Assembly: GCF_902498065.1 (NCBI RefSeq)
Contig: NZ_CABVIR010000002.1
Coordinates: 434,001-498,000, forward strand
DNA: 64,000 bases
Reading direction: 5' to 3'
From: Pseudomonas fluorescens
GTDB taxonomy: Bacteria; Pseudomonadota; Gammaproteobacteria; Pseudomonadales; Pseudomonadaceae
The notes beneath the pieces were generated by a model. That model worked only from the letters and a program-made list of their open reading frames with translations, was not told the origin of the DNA and ran no database searches. Shown one piece after another: positions 27,336 through 36,446 of the stretch (the stretch's first letter is position 1; each line of letters begins with the position of its first letter). Position numbers and translations under genes: made by a program.

Positions 27336-28223
27336 TTATATCTCTGCCAGCTGCGCCACCAGAAACTCAATGAACGTCCGGGTCTTCTGCGGCACCCGGC
27401 GTGCCGAAGGATAGACCGCGTTAATCGTGATCGCAGGCGCCTGCCATTCACACATCACCGGCACCAACCGGCCAGCCGCCAGCGCATCCTCGACGATGAA
27501 GTTGGGCAACAGCGCGATGCCCATGCCGGCCTCGGCGGCCTGGGCGAGCAAGTCGCCATTGTTGGCGTGCAACGGACCCGTGACGTTGACTCGTTGGGTT
27601 TCCTTGCCGTTGCACAGCTGCAAACTCACGCCGCTTTGCAAATATCCGTAGTTCAAACATTGATGGGCGCGCAGATCCTGCGGCGTCTGCGGCGTGCCTG
27701 CGCGTTCGAGATAAGCGGGTGAGGCGACCATGATGCGCGGAGCCGGCGCCAGTTGCCGGGCAATCATCGTCGAGTCCGGCATGCTGGCGATGCGGATGGT
27801 CACGTCGAAACCACCGCGCACCGGGTCAACCTGCTGGTCGCTGAGTACCAGTTGCAGCTCTATGTTCGGGTGTTGTTCATGAAACAGGGGAATCAGCGGC
27901 CCCAGTCGGCGCAACCCGAAAGACATTGGCGCATTGACGCGCAGCACCCCGCGTAACTCGCCGATGCCGTTACGTGCACGCTGTTCGGCCTCGTCCAGCG
28001 AGGCCAGTACTTCCCGCGCCGCGTCGAAATACTCCGCGCCAGCCTCGGTCAGGTGCAGGCTGCGCGTGGTGCGCTGCAGCAATTGCACGCCGATGGCTTC
28101 CTCCAGCGCCTGAATCTGTTTGCTGACTTTAGATCGCGGCACATCCATTGCCCGTGCAGCGGCGGCGAAGCCGTTCTCGCCGACCGTGACGACGAACGCG
28201 CGCATGCATTCGATGCGGTCCAT
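27336..28223 (-). CDS. LysR-type transcriptional regulator
   Basis: A 295-residue LysR protein. The HTH reads MDRIECMRAFVVTVGENGFA..., ARAMDVPRSKVSKQIQALE; the subtype (SKVSKQIQALEEAIG) is the CrgA/AaeR-like group, often near quinone- or aldehyde-stress genes. It is divergent from a YcaC-type hydrolase (28383), with a palindromic operator candidate right before its own start. The ATG at 28223 is the family-like start. Confidence 0.87.
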   Translation of the reverse strand: MDRIECMRAFVVTVGENGFAAAARAMDVPRSKVSKQIQALEEAIGVQLLQRTTRSLHLTEAGAEYFDAAREVLASLDEAEQRARNGIGELRGVLRVNAPMSFGLRRLGPLIPLFHEQHPNIELQLVLSDQQVDPVRGGFDVTIRIASMPDSTMIARQLAPAPRIMVASPAYLERAGTPQTPQDLRAHQCLNYGYLQSGVSLQLCNGKETQRVNVTGPLHANNGDLLAQAAEAGMGIALLPNFIVEDALAAGRLVPVMCEWQAPAITINAVYPSARRVPQKTRTFIEFLVAQLAEI

Positions 28224-28228
28224 GATTG

Positions 28229-28265
28229 TCCCTATTTTAGAATCAATGATTCTCGATTTTAGGGA
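28229..28265. promoter_or_regulatory. Palindromic operator candidate for the LysR/YcaC pair
   Basis: The perfect palindrome AGAATCAATGATTCT (28239-28253) sits inside outer arms TCCCTA (28229-28234) and TAGGGA (28260-28265). The site begins 6 bases upstream of the LysR start codon and lies between two divergent genes. That is where LysR regulators bind to control themselves and the neighbour. Confidence 0.55.
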
Positions 28266-28382
28266 ATTGTCCCTTTCTCTGCTAGCCCCTAAAGTGACAT
28301 CCAAGCCGACGACAAAGCCTCTGGAAGCCGCGTCGACTCACCCATTACTGATTTGAATTATCGACATCAAAAGGAACGCGCC

Positions 28383-29027
28383 ATGTCTATTCGTGAACTG
28401 CTCAACCCAACCAACTCCGCTCTGATCCTGATTGACCACCAGCCGCAAATGGCTTTCGGCGTGCAGTCGATCGACCGTCAGACCCTGAAGAACAACACGG
28501 TTGGCCTGGCCAAGGCTGCCAAGATCTTCAACGTGCCGACGATCTACACTTCGGTGGAAACCGAAAGCTTCAGCGGTTTCATCTGGCCAGAGCTGCTGGC
28601 CGTGCACCCGGATCAAAAGCCGATCGAGCGCACCTCGATGAACTCCTGGGAAGACAAGGCGCTGGTTGACGCGGTGAAGGCCACCGGTCGCAAGAAGCTG
28701 ATCATTGCCGCGCTCTGGACCGAAGTCTGCCTGACCTTCCCGGCGCTGGAAGCGCTGGCTGAAGGCTACGAGGTGTACATCGTGACCGACGCGTCCGGCG
28801 GCACCACCAAAGAAGCTCACGACATGTCGGTGCAGCGGATGATTCAGGCAGGCGCGGTGCCGGTCACCTGGCAACAAGTGCTGCTGGAATACCAGCGTGA
28901 CTGGGCACACAAGGACACTTACGAGGCCGTGATGGAACTGGTGCTGGAACACAGCGGCGCGTATGGCATGGGCGTGGATTACGCTTACACCATGGTGCAC
29001 AAGGCGCCGCAGCGTCAGGTCAAGTAA
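28383..29027 (+). CDS. ycaC: YcaC-type isochorismatase-family hydrolase
   Basis: A 214-residue cysteine hydrolase fold protein. Asp in LILIDHQPQM, Lys in the GRKKLIIAALWTEVCLTF block and Cys in WTEVCLTF form the expected Asp-Lys-Cys triad. The pattern MSIRELLNPTNSALILIDHQ and DASGGTTKEAHDMSVQRM fits YcaC, a widespread cytosolic octamer of unsettled substrate. It is divergent from a LysR gene which probably controls it. Confidence 0.85.
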   Translation: MSIRELLNPTNSALILIDHQPQMAFGVQSIDRQTLKNNTVGLAKAAKIFNVPTIYTSVETESFSGFIWPELLAVHPDQKPIERTSMNSWEDKALVDAVKATGRKKLIIAALWTEVCLTFPALEALAEGYEVYIVTDASGGTTKEAHDMSVQRMIQAGAVPVTWQQVLLEYQRDWAHKDTYEAVMELVLEHSGAYGMGVDYAYTMVHKAPQRQVK

Positions 29028-29056
29028 GCAGTGATCATCTGAACGATGCGGTCCAT

Positions 29057-29144
29057 GTTGGAGCGGGCTTGCCCGCGATGGCGGAGTGTCAGTCTACGAA
29101 CCATTGACTGGCACACCCCCATCGCGGGCAAGCCCGCTCCCACA
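29057..29144. repeat. REP pair, inverted
   Basis: GGAGCGGGCTTGCCCGCGAT (from 29060) and ATCGCGGGCAAGCCCGCTCC (29121-29140) are inverse copies ~40 bases apart, between the YcaC and MscS genes, which converge here. Confidence 0.85.
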
Positions 29145-29157
29145 AGTTTTTGTGGGG

Positions 29158-30456
29158 TTACATGATGTGTTTTTCGGGTTCGGGAATGTGGCTTGCGCCC
29201 AGCATGGCCGGGAGTAATCCGGCACGCAGATCCCCGCCACTGGGCTGCTGATAAAGGCTCAAGCCAAACTCCGGCAGCACCGCCAGCAGATAATCGAAAA
29301 TATCCCCCTGAATCCGCTCGTAATCCGCCCACGCCGTGGTGCGGGTGAAGCAGTAGATTTCCAGCGGAATCCCCTGCGCAGTGGTCTGCATCTGCCGGAC
29401 CATGCAGGTCATGTTCGGCTGAATCTCCGTGTGGCTCTTCAAATACGCCAGCGCATAAGCGCGGAAGGTCCCGATGTTGGTCATCCGTCGACGGTTGGCC
29501 GACATCGCCGCGACGTTGCCCTGCGCCTCGTTCCAGGCCTTGAGTTCCGCCTGTTTGCGGCTGATGTAGTCGGTCAGCAGATGCACCTGGGACAGTTTCT
29601 GCTCTTCGTCATCACGGATGAATCGCACGCCGCTGGCATCGATGAACAGACTGCGCTTGATCCGTCGCCCACCCGACTGCTGCATGCCGCGCCAGTTCTT
29701 GAACGATTCGGACATCAGGCGCCAGGTCGGAATCGAAACGATGGTTTTATCGAAGTTCTGCACCTTGACCGTGTGCAGTGTGATGTCCACCACATCGCCA
29801 TCGGCGCCGACTTGCGGCATCTCGATCCAGTCGCCGACCCGCAGCATGTCGTTGCTGGTCAGTTGTACGCTGGCGACGAACGACAGCAGGGTGTCCTTGT
29901 AGACCAACAGAATCACCGCCGACATGGCGCCCAGACCCGAGAGCAGCAACAGCGGAGAACGGTCGATCAACGTGGCGACGATGATGATCGCGCCAAACAC
30001 ATACAACACCATTTTCGCCAGTTGCACGTAGCCTTTGATTGAGCGGGTGCGGGCGTGTTCGGTGCGGGCGTAGATGTCCAGCAAGGCATTGAGCAGGGCG
30101 CTGATGGCCAGCACCAGGAACAGAATGGTGAACGCCAGTGCGACATTGCCGAGGAAAATCAGGCTGGTTTTGTTCAGCTCCGGCACCAGGTGCAGGCCGA
30201 ACTGGATCACCAGCGACGGCGTCATCTGCGCCAGGCGGTGAAACACCTTGTTTTGGCGAAAGTCGTTGACCCAATGCAACGCCGGTTGGCGACCGAGCAT
30301 TTTGGTCGCGTGCAGGATCAGGTAACGCGCCACTCGTCCGAGGGTCAGTGCCACCACCAGCAACAGAAGCAGCCCGAGGCCGGAATGCAGGAGCGGATGC
30401 TGATCGAGCGCACCCCAGAGGTCTTGGACGTTGAGCCAGAGCTGTTTGATATCCAT
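29158..30456 (-). CDS. Mechanosensitive ion channel, MscS family (YbdG-like)
   Basis: A 432-residue inner-membrane protein with about five membrane segments. The MscS core spans TM3 and the beta domain (SGLGAMSAVILLVYKDTLLSFVA, VGDWIEMP, DGDVVDITLHTVKVQNFD, VSIPTWRLM). The length and the long insert after GMQQSGGRRIKRSL match the YbdG-type miniconductance channels, which open under hypo-osmotic shock. The ATG at 30456 is chosen because the frame before it has no ribosome site and would add a non-hydrophobic tail. Confidence 0.86.
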   Translation of the reverse strand: MDIKQLWLNVQDLWGALDQHPLLHSGLGLLLLLVVALTLGRVARYLILHATKMLGRQPALHWVNDFRQNKVFHRLAQMTPSLVIQFGLHLVPELNKTSLIFLGNVALAFTILFLVLAISALLNALLDIYARTEHARTRSIKGYVQLAKMVLYVFGAIIIVATLIDRSPLLLLSGLGAMSAVILLVYKDTLLSFVASVQLTSNDMLRVGDWIEMPQVGADGDVVDITLHTVKVQNFDKTIVSIPTWRLMSESFKNWRGMQQSGGRRIKRSLFIDASGVRFIRDDEEQKLSQVHLLTDYISRKQAELKAWNEAQGNVAAMSANRRRMTNIGTFRAYALAYLKSHTEIQPNMTCMVRQMQTTAQGIPLEIYCFTRTTAWADYERIQGDIFDYLLAVLPEFGLSLYQQPSGGDLRAGLLPAMLGASHIPEPEKHIM

Positions 30457-30649
30457 GGGTAAAACCGTTTCTTCTGTAGGACGCGTCGGAGCGATTAGAG
30501 CATTTAAGACGCTTTGCATGACGTTTGAAGACAAAAGACGCAACAAAAAAGCCACTGTTTACGCTCGATTGCATAAAGAAACTCGGCCTTCGCGCTCGAA
30601 ACCGTTACCCTATGCAGCTGTTTTTTTGTATTTCTTCGAGGTAGCACCC

Positions 30650-31996
30650 GTGTTTTCCCAATTCGCCCTGCACGAACGCCTGCTCAAAGCCGTGGCCGAG
30701 CTTAAATTTGTCGAGCCAACGCCTGTGCAAGCAGCGGCTATTCCGCTGGCGCTCCAAGGGCGTGACCTGCGGGTGACAGCGCAAACCGGTAGCGGCAAAA
30801 CCGCTGCTTTCGTTTTGCCGATCCTCAACCGTCTGATCGGCCCGGCGAAAATCCGCGTCAGCATCAAGACCCTGATCCTGCTGCCGACCCGCGAGCTGGC
30901 TCAGCAGACCATCAAGGAAGTCGAGCGTTTCGCTCAGTTCACGTTCATCAAGTCCGGTTTGATCACCGGCGGTGAAGACTTCAAGGTCCAGGCCGCCATG
31001 CTGCGCAAGGTGCCGGACATTCTGATCGGTACGCCAGGGCGGATGATCGAGCAACTGAACGCCGGTAACCTCGACTTGAAAGAAGTCGAAGTGCTGGTGC
31101 TCGACGAAGCCGACCGCATGCTCGACATGGGCTTCGCCGAAGACGTGCAGCGTCTGGTGGAAGAGTGCACCAATCGTCAGCAGACCATGCTGTTCTCCGC
31201 CACCACTGGCGGTTCGGGCCTGCGCGAGATGGTCGCCAAGGTCCTGAACAATCCGGAACACCTGCAGCTGAACAACGTCAGCGATCTGAACGCGACCACC
31301 CGTCAGCAGATCATCACCGCTGACCACAATCAGCACAAAGAGCAGATCGTGAACTGGCTGTTGGCCAACGAGACCTATCAGAAGGCCATCGTGTTCACCA
31401 ACACCCGGGCCATGGCCGACCGCATCTACGGCCGCCTGGTGGCGCAGGAATACAAAGCGTTTGTCCTGCACGGTGACAAAGACCAGAAAGACCGCAAGCT
31501 GGCGATCGATCGCCTGAAGCAGGGCGGCGTGAAAATCCTCGTGGCCACCGACGTTGCCGCTCGCGGCCTTGACGTCGATGGCCTCGACCTGGTGATCAAC
31601 TTCGACATGCCACGCAGCGGCGACGAATACGTTCACCGTATCGGTCGCACCGGTCGTGCCGGCAACGATGGCCTGGCCATCTCGCTGATCTGCCACGGCG
31701 ACTGGAACCTGATGTCGAGCATCGAGCGCTACCTCAAGCAGAGCTTCGAGCGCCGCACCATCAAGGAAGTCAAAGGCACTTACGGCGGGCCGAAAAAGGT
31801 CAAGGCCTCGGGCAAAGCCGTTGGCGTGAAGAAGAAAAAGGTCGACGCCAAGGGCGAGAAGAAGAAAACCGGCGCCAAGGCACCGACCAAGCGCAAGATC
31901 GCCAACCGCCCGAAGACCGACGCCCTGTCGCTGGTCAGCAAGGACGGCATGGCGCCGCTCAAGCGCCGCAAGCCGGAAGCACCGGCTGCTGAATAA
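30650..31996 (+). CDS. SrmB-like DEAD-box RNA helicase
   Basis: A 448-residue ATP-dependent RNA helicase. Q-motif FVEPTPVQAAAIP, Walker A AQTGSGKT, DEAD box VLDEADRMLDMGF, SAT, and the motif VI HRIGRTGRAG are present, followed by a basic tail rich in Lys (KKVKASGKAVGVKKKK...). The overall pattern resembles SrmB, which assists 50S ribosome assembly; a specific Pseudomonas name is not certain. The start is the GTG at 30650 behind GAGGT; the open frame upstream to 30431 is antisense to the MscS gene start. Confidence 0.88.
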   Translation: MFSQFALHERLLKAVAELKFVEPTPVQAAAIPLALQGRDLRVTAQTGSGKTAAFVLPILNRLIGPAKIRVSIKTLILLPTRELAQQTIKEVERFAQFTFIKSGLITGGEDFKVQAAMLRKVPDILIGTPGRMIEQLNAGNLDLKEVEVLVLDEADRMLDMGFAEDVQRLVEECTNRQQTMLFSATTGGSGLREMVAKVLNNPEHLQLNNVSDLNATTRQQIITADHNQHKEQIVNWLLANETYQKAIVFTNTRAMADRIYGRLVAQEYKAFVLHGDKDQKDRKLAIDRLKQGGVKILVATDVAARGLDVDGLDLVINFDMPRSGDEYVHRIGRTGRAGNDGLAISLICHGDWNLMSSIERYLKQSFERRTIKEVKGTYGGPKKVKASGKAVGVKKKKVDAKGEKKKTGAKAPTKRKIANRPKTDALSLVSKDGMAPLKRRKPEAPAAE

Positions 31997-32014
31997 GGCG
32001 CTGTAGCGATTCCA

Positions 32015-32046
32015 TAAAAAAACCGGACAAACGTCCGGTTTTTTTA
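32015..32046 (+). terminator. Intrinsic terminator after the DEAD-box gene
   Basis: AAAAAACCGGAC and GTCCGGTTTTTT form a perfect 12-bp stem around AAAC. It is symmetrical, so it may also serve the minus-strand gene ending at 32097. Confidence 0.9.
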
Positions 32047-32096
32047 TACACGTAAATCAATTACTTGCAGGAACTGCGGGGCGGCATTCCCACAGA

Positions 32097-32372
32097 TCAG
32101 CTTTCGGCTTTTTTATCCGCCGTCTTCAACTCCTTCATACGCTGATCGATCAACTGGCACTTGTCCGGCAGATCAGCGCTGGCTGTCCCCAAATCCATTT
32201 TCTGCAACTCATCGTTGATCTCCTTGGCCTTCTTCGGATTCTGCTCGGTGAGCTTGGCGACTTCCTTGGCCAGTTGTTCGCGTTTGGTCGTTGCCTCCTC
32301 GGGGGTGCAGGCCCAAACGGGCAGGGCACAGGCGAGGGCGGCAGCGAAGGTAAGTTTCAGCAGGGTTTTCAT
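32097..32372 (-). CDS. Small periplasmic helical protein of unknown function
   Basis: A 91-residue protein with a signal peptide (LLKLTFAAALACALPVWA) cut before CTPEEA, leaving ~70 residues of charged amphipathic helix (TTKREQLAKEVAKLTEQNPKK...) with a second Cys (DKCQLIDQRM). A Cys directly after the cleavage site raises the question of a lipoprotein, but the preceding residues PVWA do not form a good lipobox. I do not recognise a named family. Confidence 0.65.
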   Translation of the reverse strand: MKTLLKLTFAAALACALPVWACTPEEATTKREQLAKEVAKLTEQNPKKAKEINDELQKMDLGTASADLPDKCQLIDQRMKELKTADKKAES

Positions 32373-32630
32373 GGGCGGGCCTCAGCACTGGTAAAGGCGG
32401 GTTACCCGGTTGAGGGGTGAGATCAGGGGAAAGTTCAGCCTATCGGCTCCTTTTGTTCGAGTGACGAGCTGAAAGCCAAACGCTGGCGATTGCAGTGAGT
32501 CAGTTGTATCGGTGTTGAATGTCAATTAGCTATGGCGAGCAAGCTTGCTCCAGGGCTTGCGGTGTTCACGGGCCTTGTTGCATCCAGCCCGGACCGCTGC
32601 AGGTGCAAGCATGCTCGCGAGTGTTGCTGT

Positions 32631-33365
32631 CTACCCCCCATGGCAGCAGCTTGAAGTCACCTTGTCATCATATCGATCATGATGCTTCACCCATTCCATG
32701 ATCTCCTCTTCGTTGCGTCCCTTGGGCGTGAGGTCGAGGTAGTTGTAAGCGCCGACCAGCATGTCCAGGCCTCGGGCGTAGGTGGAATAGGTGTGAAAGA
32801 TTTCGCCGGCATCATTGCGATAAAACACACTCAGGCCGGGGAGTTCTTCTTCGGGGCTGTCAGACTTTTCGTAGTTGTAGGTGGCTTTTCCTGCGGCAAC
32901 ATCTTCGGCTCGGGCCGAGACGCCAAAATCGTAGTTGAAGTCGCAGCCTTCTGACGAAACCCAGTCGAACTTCCAGCCCATGCGTCGCTTGAACGCCTGG
33001 AATTCGGCGAAGGGTGCGTGGGAAACTGCCACCACCGCCACGTCGTGATGTGCCAGGTGCTGGTTGGCGCCGTCGATGTGGTCGGACAGGAAGGAACAAC
33101 CGGGGCAGCCTTCGTCCCAACCGTCGGCGAACATGAAATGGTAGATGACCAACTGACTATGGCCGCCGAACAGGTCGGCCAGTTTCAGTTCGCCGTTGGG
33201 GCCCTGGAAGTGATAGTCCTTGTCGATTTTCACCCAGGGCAGCGCTCGGCGTTCGGCACTGAGTTTGTCCCGTTCCCGGGTGAAGGCTTTTTCGTGGGCC
33301 AGGTGTTGGCGTCGGGCGGTGAGCCATTCTTCTCGGGACACGACCGGATGGTTCTGAATGTTCAT
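32631..33365 (-). CDS. DUF899 (thioredoxin-like) family protein
   Basis: A 244-residue protein. VSREEWLTARRQHLAHEKAFTRERD, LPWVKIDKDYHFQGPNGE, and FMFADGWDEGCPGCSF are the family's landmarks. The CPGC pair stands at the place of a thioredoxin CxxC, so a redox role is plausible but not shown. The C-terminus carries a Cys pair (TSSCCHGG), an unusual ending. It stands alone. The gap 32373-32630 before it on the left contains only weak REP-like GCGAGCAAGCTTGCTC sequence. Confidence 0.8.
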   Translation of the reverse strand: MNIQNHPVVSREEWLTARRQHLAHEKAFTRERDKLSAERRALPWVKIDKDYHFQGPNGELKLADLFGGHSQLVIYHFMFADGWDEGCPGCSFLSDHIDGANQHLAHHDVAVVAVSHAPFAEFQAFKRRMGWKFDWVSSEGCDFNYDFGVSARAEDVAAGKATYNYEKSDSPEEELPGLSVFYRNDAGEIFHTYSTYARGLDMLVGAYNYLDLTPKGRNEEEIMEWVKHHDRYDDKVTSSCCHGG

Positions 33366-33542
33366 CGGGTTTTCTCCTGCGGGGGGCTGGGAGGTGACTT
33401 ACACAGCCTAGTCGTTCGGCCTGCGCACCAATCGACATACCGCCGGTCGGCAGAGGCGAAAAGCCTGGCTGAACGGCTGACGACGTAGCCGGTCACAACC
33501 TATGAAGGCCATCACACTCACGGGCTTTGGAGGTTGGACAGG

Positions 33543-33932
33543 ATGACGACTTATAACTGGGATTTGATTGAACGCCTGCTGCACGAAGTGCAAAACGCTG
33601 CGCCCAGCTTTACGCCGCGGCCCTATGCAGAAGATTACGCGGCGGAAAAAGGTGCGGAAGGCGAGCAGACTGAAAACCTGGATCACCTGAAAGCGGTGGC
33701 CGGTGAGTATGAAAAGTTACTGTTGGAGCGGGGCTATATCGAATCTCGACCTGAAGAGCAGGGCGGAACCGGCTCGAACTACATGCTGACAATGCGGGGT
33801 TCGCGGTTGTTGAGCCTGATCGACAGCAGCATTCCGGGCAATGAGCATCCGCGGCAGGTGCTGGATGACCAGGAAGATGCGCTGGACGAGGTGACGTTTG
33901 ATGAGGTGGCGTCCAAGGCGCAGATTGCCTGA
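33543..33932 (+). CDS. Small winged-helix-like protein (DUF2513-like), unknown role
   Basis: A 129-residue acidic protein: MTTYNWDLIERLLHEVQNAA, then ENLDHLKAVAGEYEKLLLERGYIESRP and NYMLTMRGSRLLSLID. The order of a helix start, a 'LLLERGYI' helix and a 'LTMRGSRLL' strand/turn resembles a small winged-helix domain like DUF2513 proteins, often annotated as regulators. The start is the ATG at 33543 with GGAGG at 33529-33533; a TTG at 33534 would overlap it. Function unknown. Confidence 0.65.
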   Translation: MTTYNWDLIERLLHEVQNAAPSFTPRPYAEDYAAEKGAEGEQTENLDHLKAVAGEYEKLLLERGYIESRPEEQGGTGSNYMLTMRGSRLLSLIDSSIPGNEHPRQVLDDQEDALDEVTFDEVASKAQIA

Positions 33933-33945
33933 CGTACACACGACC

Positions 33946-34039
33946 CTTGTAGGCGCTGGCTCGCCAGCGATTGCGGTATTTCGGTCAACATGGATGTTGG
34001 ATGTTATGGCCTTATCGCTGGCAAGCCAGTTCCTACAGG
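33946..34039. repeat. REP pair, inverted
   Basis: GTAGGCGCTGGCTCGCCAGCGAT (33949-33971, here in part) faces ATCGCTGGCAAGCCAGTTCC and CTACAGG (34014-34039). It is an imperfect copy of the GTAGGAGC-type REP doublet between convergent genes. Confidence 0.7.
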
Positions 34040-34050
34040 AGGGTGGATGA

Positions 34051-34920
34051 CTATCCCTGCTTCGCTGCTTTCAGGCACTTCAAATCATTGAAGTCTTTGC
34101 GCACGCCTTCGATTTTTTTCAGCAACCGCTGACGCTGGACCGGCGTGCTCTCGGCCATCAAATCGACAAACAACCCGCGTGCCTGAGCTTCGGTATTGGC
34201 GTAGGCCTGGCGGTAGGCCGGTGTCCATAAGCTCTCTCGATTTACCAGAAGCGTCTCAATGCGCTGTGGGAATTCCGGACTCTGGCGCTGCGCAACTGCT
34301 GCGCTGAACTGTTTCTGCCAATGAGCGCGGTTGGCAATCCATTGGGTGTTCTGGTCGCCCAACGCATTTGACCAGGCAACGACCCGTTGTTGTTGAGGCG
34401 GACTCAGTGGACCGATCCAGTCATCCAGGCGTTTTTCCATGCGCTCGCCACGCTTCTTGATCTGCTGATCGAGCGACGGTTTTACGTAGTTCTCTTGGCG
34501 TTTGCGCTGGTCCTTGGCAAAGGCTTCGTTCATTTCCGCAACTTGCGTGTCGTCCAGCCCCTGCAGCAACTCGATGGCCGACGGGGTGATTTCCCGGGCG
34601 GTCTGGGCGATGGCTTGTTTGGCTTCCAGGGTGCGGGTTTGCAGTTCGGCGTCGGTGACCTGATTGGTTTCTACCATCAGCTGCAAACGGTCCAGCCAGT
34701 CGAGATAGCCCGGCAATTGCGTAGTGCAGTGCCAGCTCAGGTGTTCCTTCAGGCGTTCGTTGAACCAGCCTTTCTGTTCGCCGTTCATGTCCAGGTAATC
34801 GCTGAGCGTCCATGGAATGATCACGTCGAGGTTACGATAGGCCAGGCCCACGCGGCTGCAGGCGCCGAGGGCGAGACAGAGGGTGATGACGATGGCAAGA
34901 CATTTCAACCAGCGCGACAT
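34051..34920 (-). CDS. DUF6279 family lipoprotein
   Basis: A 289-residue protein with a lipoprotein signal (CLALGACSRVG; lipobox LGAC, acylated Cys21). The mature part is almost all helix with many Gln/Glu/Arg (RLDDWIGPLSPPQQQRVVAWS). It matches the conserved Pseudomonas group DUF6279: SRVGLAYRNLDVIIPWTLSDYLDMN at the start of the mature chain. Expected in the inner leaflet of the outer membrane. Role unknown. It is 65 bases from the TorF-type porin gene on the same strand. Confidence 0.78.
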   Translation of the reverse strand: MSRWLKCLAIVITLCLALGACSRVGLAYRNLDVIIPWTLSDYLDMNGEQKGWFNERLKEHLSWHCTTQLPGYLDWLDRLQLMVETNQVTDAELQTRTLEAKQAIAQTAREITPSAIELLQGLDDTQVAEMNEAFAKDQRKRQENYVKPSLDQQIKKRGERMEKRLDDWIGPLSPPQQQRVVAWSNALGDQNTQWIANRAHWQKQFSAAVAQRQSPEFPQRIETLLVNRESLWTPAYRQAYANTEAQARGLFVDLMAESTPVQRQRLLKKIEGVRKDFNDLKCLKAAKQG

Positions 34921-34985
34921 GGGCGAGTCCTTGCGAAAGCGTAGGTTCTCATGTGAACGCAGGATGAGCCTGGCAGTTCAGCCGA

Positions 34986-35702
34986 TCAATAGAACGCGTG
35001 TTCGGCCTTGAGGGTGACCAGGCCGTCGCATTGACTGTTGTGTCCGGAATAGGCGGAGCAGTCGCTGCCGTTGAGGCTCGAGTCGCTGTAGATCAGGTCA
35101 AGGTCGATGCCCATGAACGGTCGGGACAGGGTCAGCGACCAGTCGGTGAAATTGCCTACGTACCCGCCGTCCACCGATACCGGGGTGTTGAGCTGGTGAG
35201 TGGTGTATTTCATGCTGATCCCGATCCCGAACGGCTGATTGCCACGGAGATCGGCGAATACGGTGCTGTTCTGTTTGTCCGGATCGTTGCTGAACGCTGC
35301 GCCGAAACGACTGCCCAACAGAGTCAAGCCGCCGAAGAGTTCCTGGGTGTCGAGCGTGTCCACTTTCGGGTAGCTGTAACGGATCATGCCGACTTCGTAA
35401 CCGAGGGTTTGATCGAAGGGCTGTTTAAACCCCACGTAGGAATCCACTTCAAGGTTGTTCCCCGGACTCAACCCCATGCTCGGGGACCACTGCCCGAAGT
35501 AAAAGCCGCTGTCGTGACTCAGGTCGAGCCCGCCGTGGAAAGAGCCGGTGGTCGAAGGTTTGACCAGCCCTTGGGCCATGCTGCGACTGGGGGTGGTACC
35601 CAGCTTGAGATCGAAGTCGCCCAGCTCACGCTGGAAAACTTGCGCGTTGGCGACCGAGCAGAAAAGCAGGTTGCCCAGCAAGAAAAGAGAGAGTTTGAGC
35701 AT
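34986..35702 (-). CDS. TorF-family putative porin
   Basis: A 238-residue outer-membrane beta-barrel. The signal peptide ends SVANA|QVFQ. The mature part shows alternating strands with GGLDLSHDSGFYFGQWSPS and FTDWSLTLSRPFMGIDLDLIYSDSS, marks of the TorF/Gcw_chp group, and ends with a Tyr/Phe-type residue (EHAFY). Two Cys in the last loop (SDCSAY, SQCDG) may form a disulfide. Substrate unknown. Confidence 0.78.
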   Translation of the reverse strand: MLKLSLFLLGNLLFCSVANAQVFQRELGDFDLKLGTTPSRSMAQGLVKPSTTGSFHGGLDLSHDSGFYFGQWSPSMGLSPGNNLEVDSYVGFKQPFDQTLGYEVGMIRYSYPKVDTLDTQELFGGLTLLGSRFGAAFSNDPDKQNSTVFADLRGNQPFGIGISMKYTTHQLNTPVSVDGGYVGNFTDWSLTLSRPFMGIDLDLIYSDSSLNGSDCSAYSGHNSQCDGLVTLKAEHAFY

Positions 35703-35907
35703 GCGTCACTCCATGACCGCGAGGAGCAGAAACAAAAACTGCTGAAACGCTTGATCTAGACGTGTGCAAGCATACCGGCGAATGCTCGGCATCGAGGGCC
35801 GTTCGTCGATTTTTGAAATATTGGTGGGTTGGGCGGGGTGTTGCGGGAGGGTTCCAGTCCAAGCGCTTCGATGCTCAAAGCGCTTAGGGACCAGTTAACG
35901 CGGGGTC

Positions 35908-36096
35908 TTACTTCTTGCCGAGCGTGATCTGCTTGGACGGGCCGAATGTCTGGCCGCTGACGCCTTTGGCAATTTGCTGGATTTCGCCACCGGACTTGAG
36001 GAACGCAGCAATCTGGTTGTTGATCGATTCGCTGGTTTCAACGGCTGGAGCTGGCTTTGCTTTGCTGTTGGATGCTTTTACACGCATGGCGGCCAT
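35908..36096 (-). CDS. Conserved small protein of unknown function
   Basis: A 62-residue basic protein, MAAMRVKASNSKAKPAPAV followed by SINNQIAAFLKSGGEIQQIAKGVSG. The motif 'IAAFLKSGGEIQQI' resembles the short segment shared by SutA-like and related small RNAP-associated Pseudomonas proteins, but the acidic N-terminus of SutA is absent, so I do not call it that. The start at 36096 follows ACAGG. An inner ATG at 36087 is an alternative. The gap 36097-36446 to the next gene contains a CCGGCCGC/GCGGCCGG hairpin (36383-36403) and a TAGAAT -10-like box (36414) before the CvfB-like gene; nothing else is seen. Confidence 0.6.
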   Translation of the reverse strand: MAAMRVKASNSKAKPAPAVETSESINNQIAAFLKSGGEIQQIAKGVSGQTFGPSKQITLGKK

Positions 36097-36446
36097 TAAC
36101 CTGTAGAAAATTAACTTGGCCACGCATCGTACAGGAAATACTTGACAATTGCTTGGTAAATATCCCCCTGAAATACACGTCACAGAAACTGGATTAATCG
36201 CAAGTTATTATTCGAAATACTTCCCTAAGCTGCTGTTTTAACTAAGAACATCGGTGGATGGAAATGCTTTTTTGCTTGGCTGGGGGGAGCGAAAGTGCTC
36301 GGGATGTTCTGACGAGTGGCCAGCCCGTGTGACAAAACCCAGGAAAATTAAGGCCTTCATAGGATTTTCTCGCGCCATCGGGCCGGCCGCCGAACGCGGC
36401 CGGTAAAAACGGGTAGAATGCCGCCCACGCAATGAGGGTATTGGAC

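Noticed and set aside
30431..30649. N-terminal extension of the DEAD-box helicase from 30431
   Set aside because: The extra 73 residues overlap the MscS start region antisense; the Q-motif and the ribosome site GAGGT support the GTG at 30650.
35908..36096. SutA assignment for the 62-residue protein
   Set aside because: It lacks the acidic N-terminal half and the YGSRPI end of SutA; only a short FLKSGGEIQQI-like stretch is similar.
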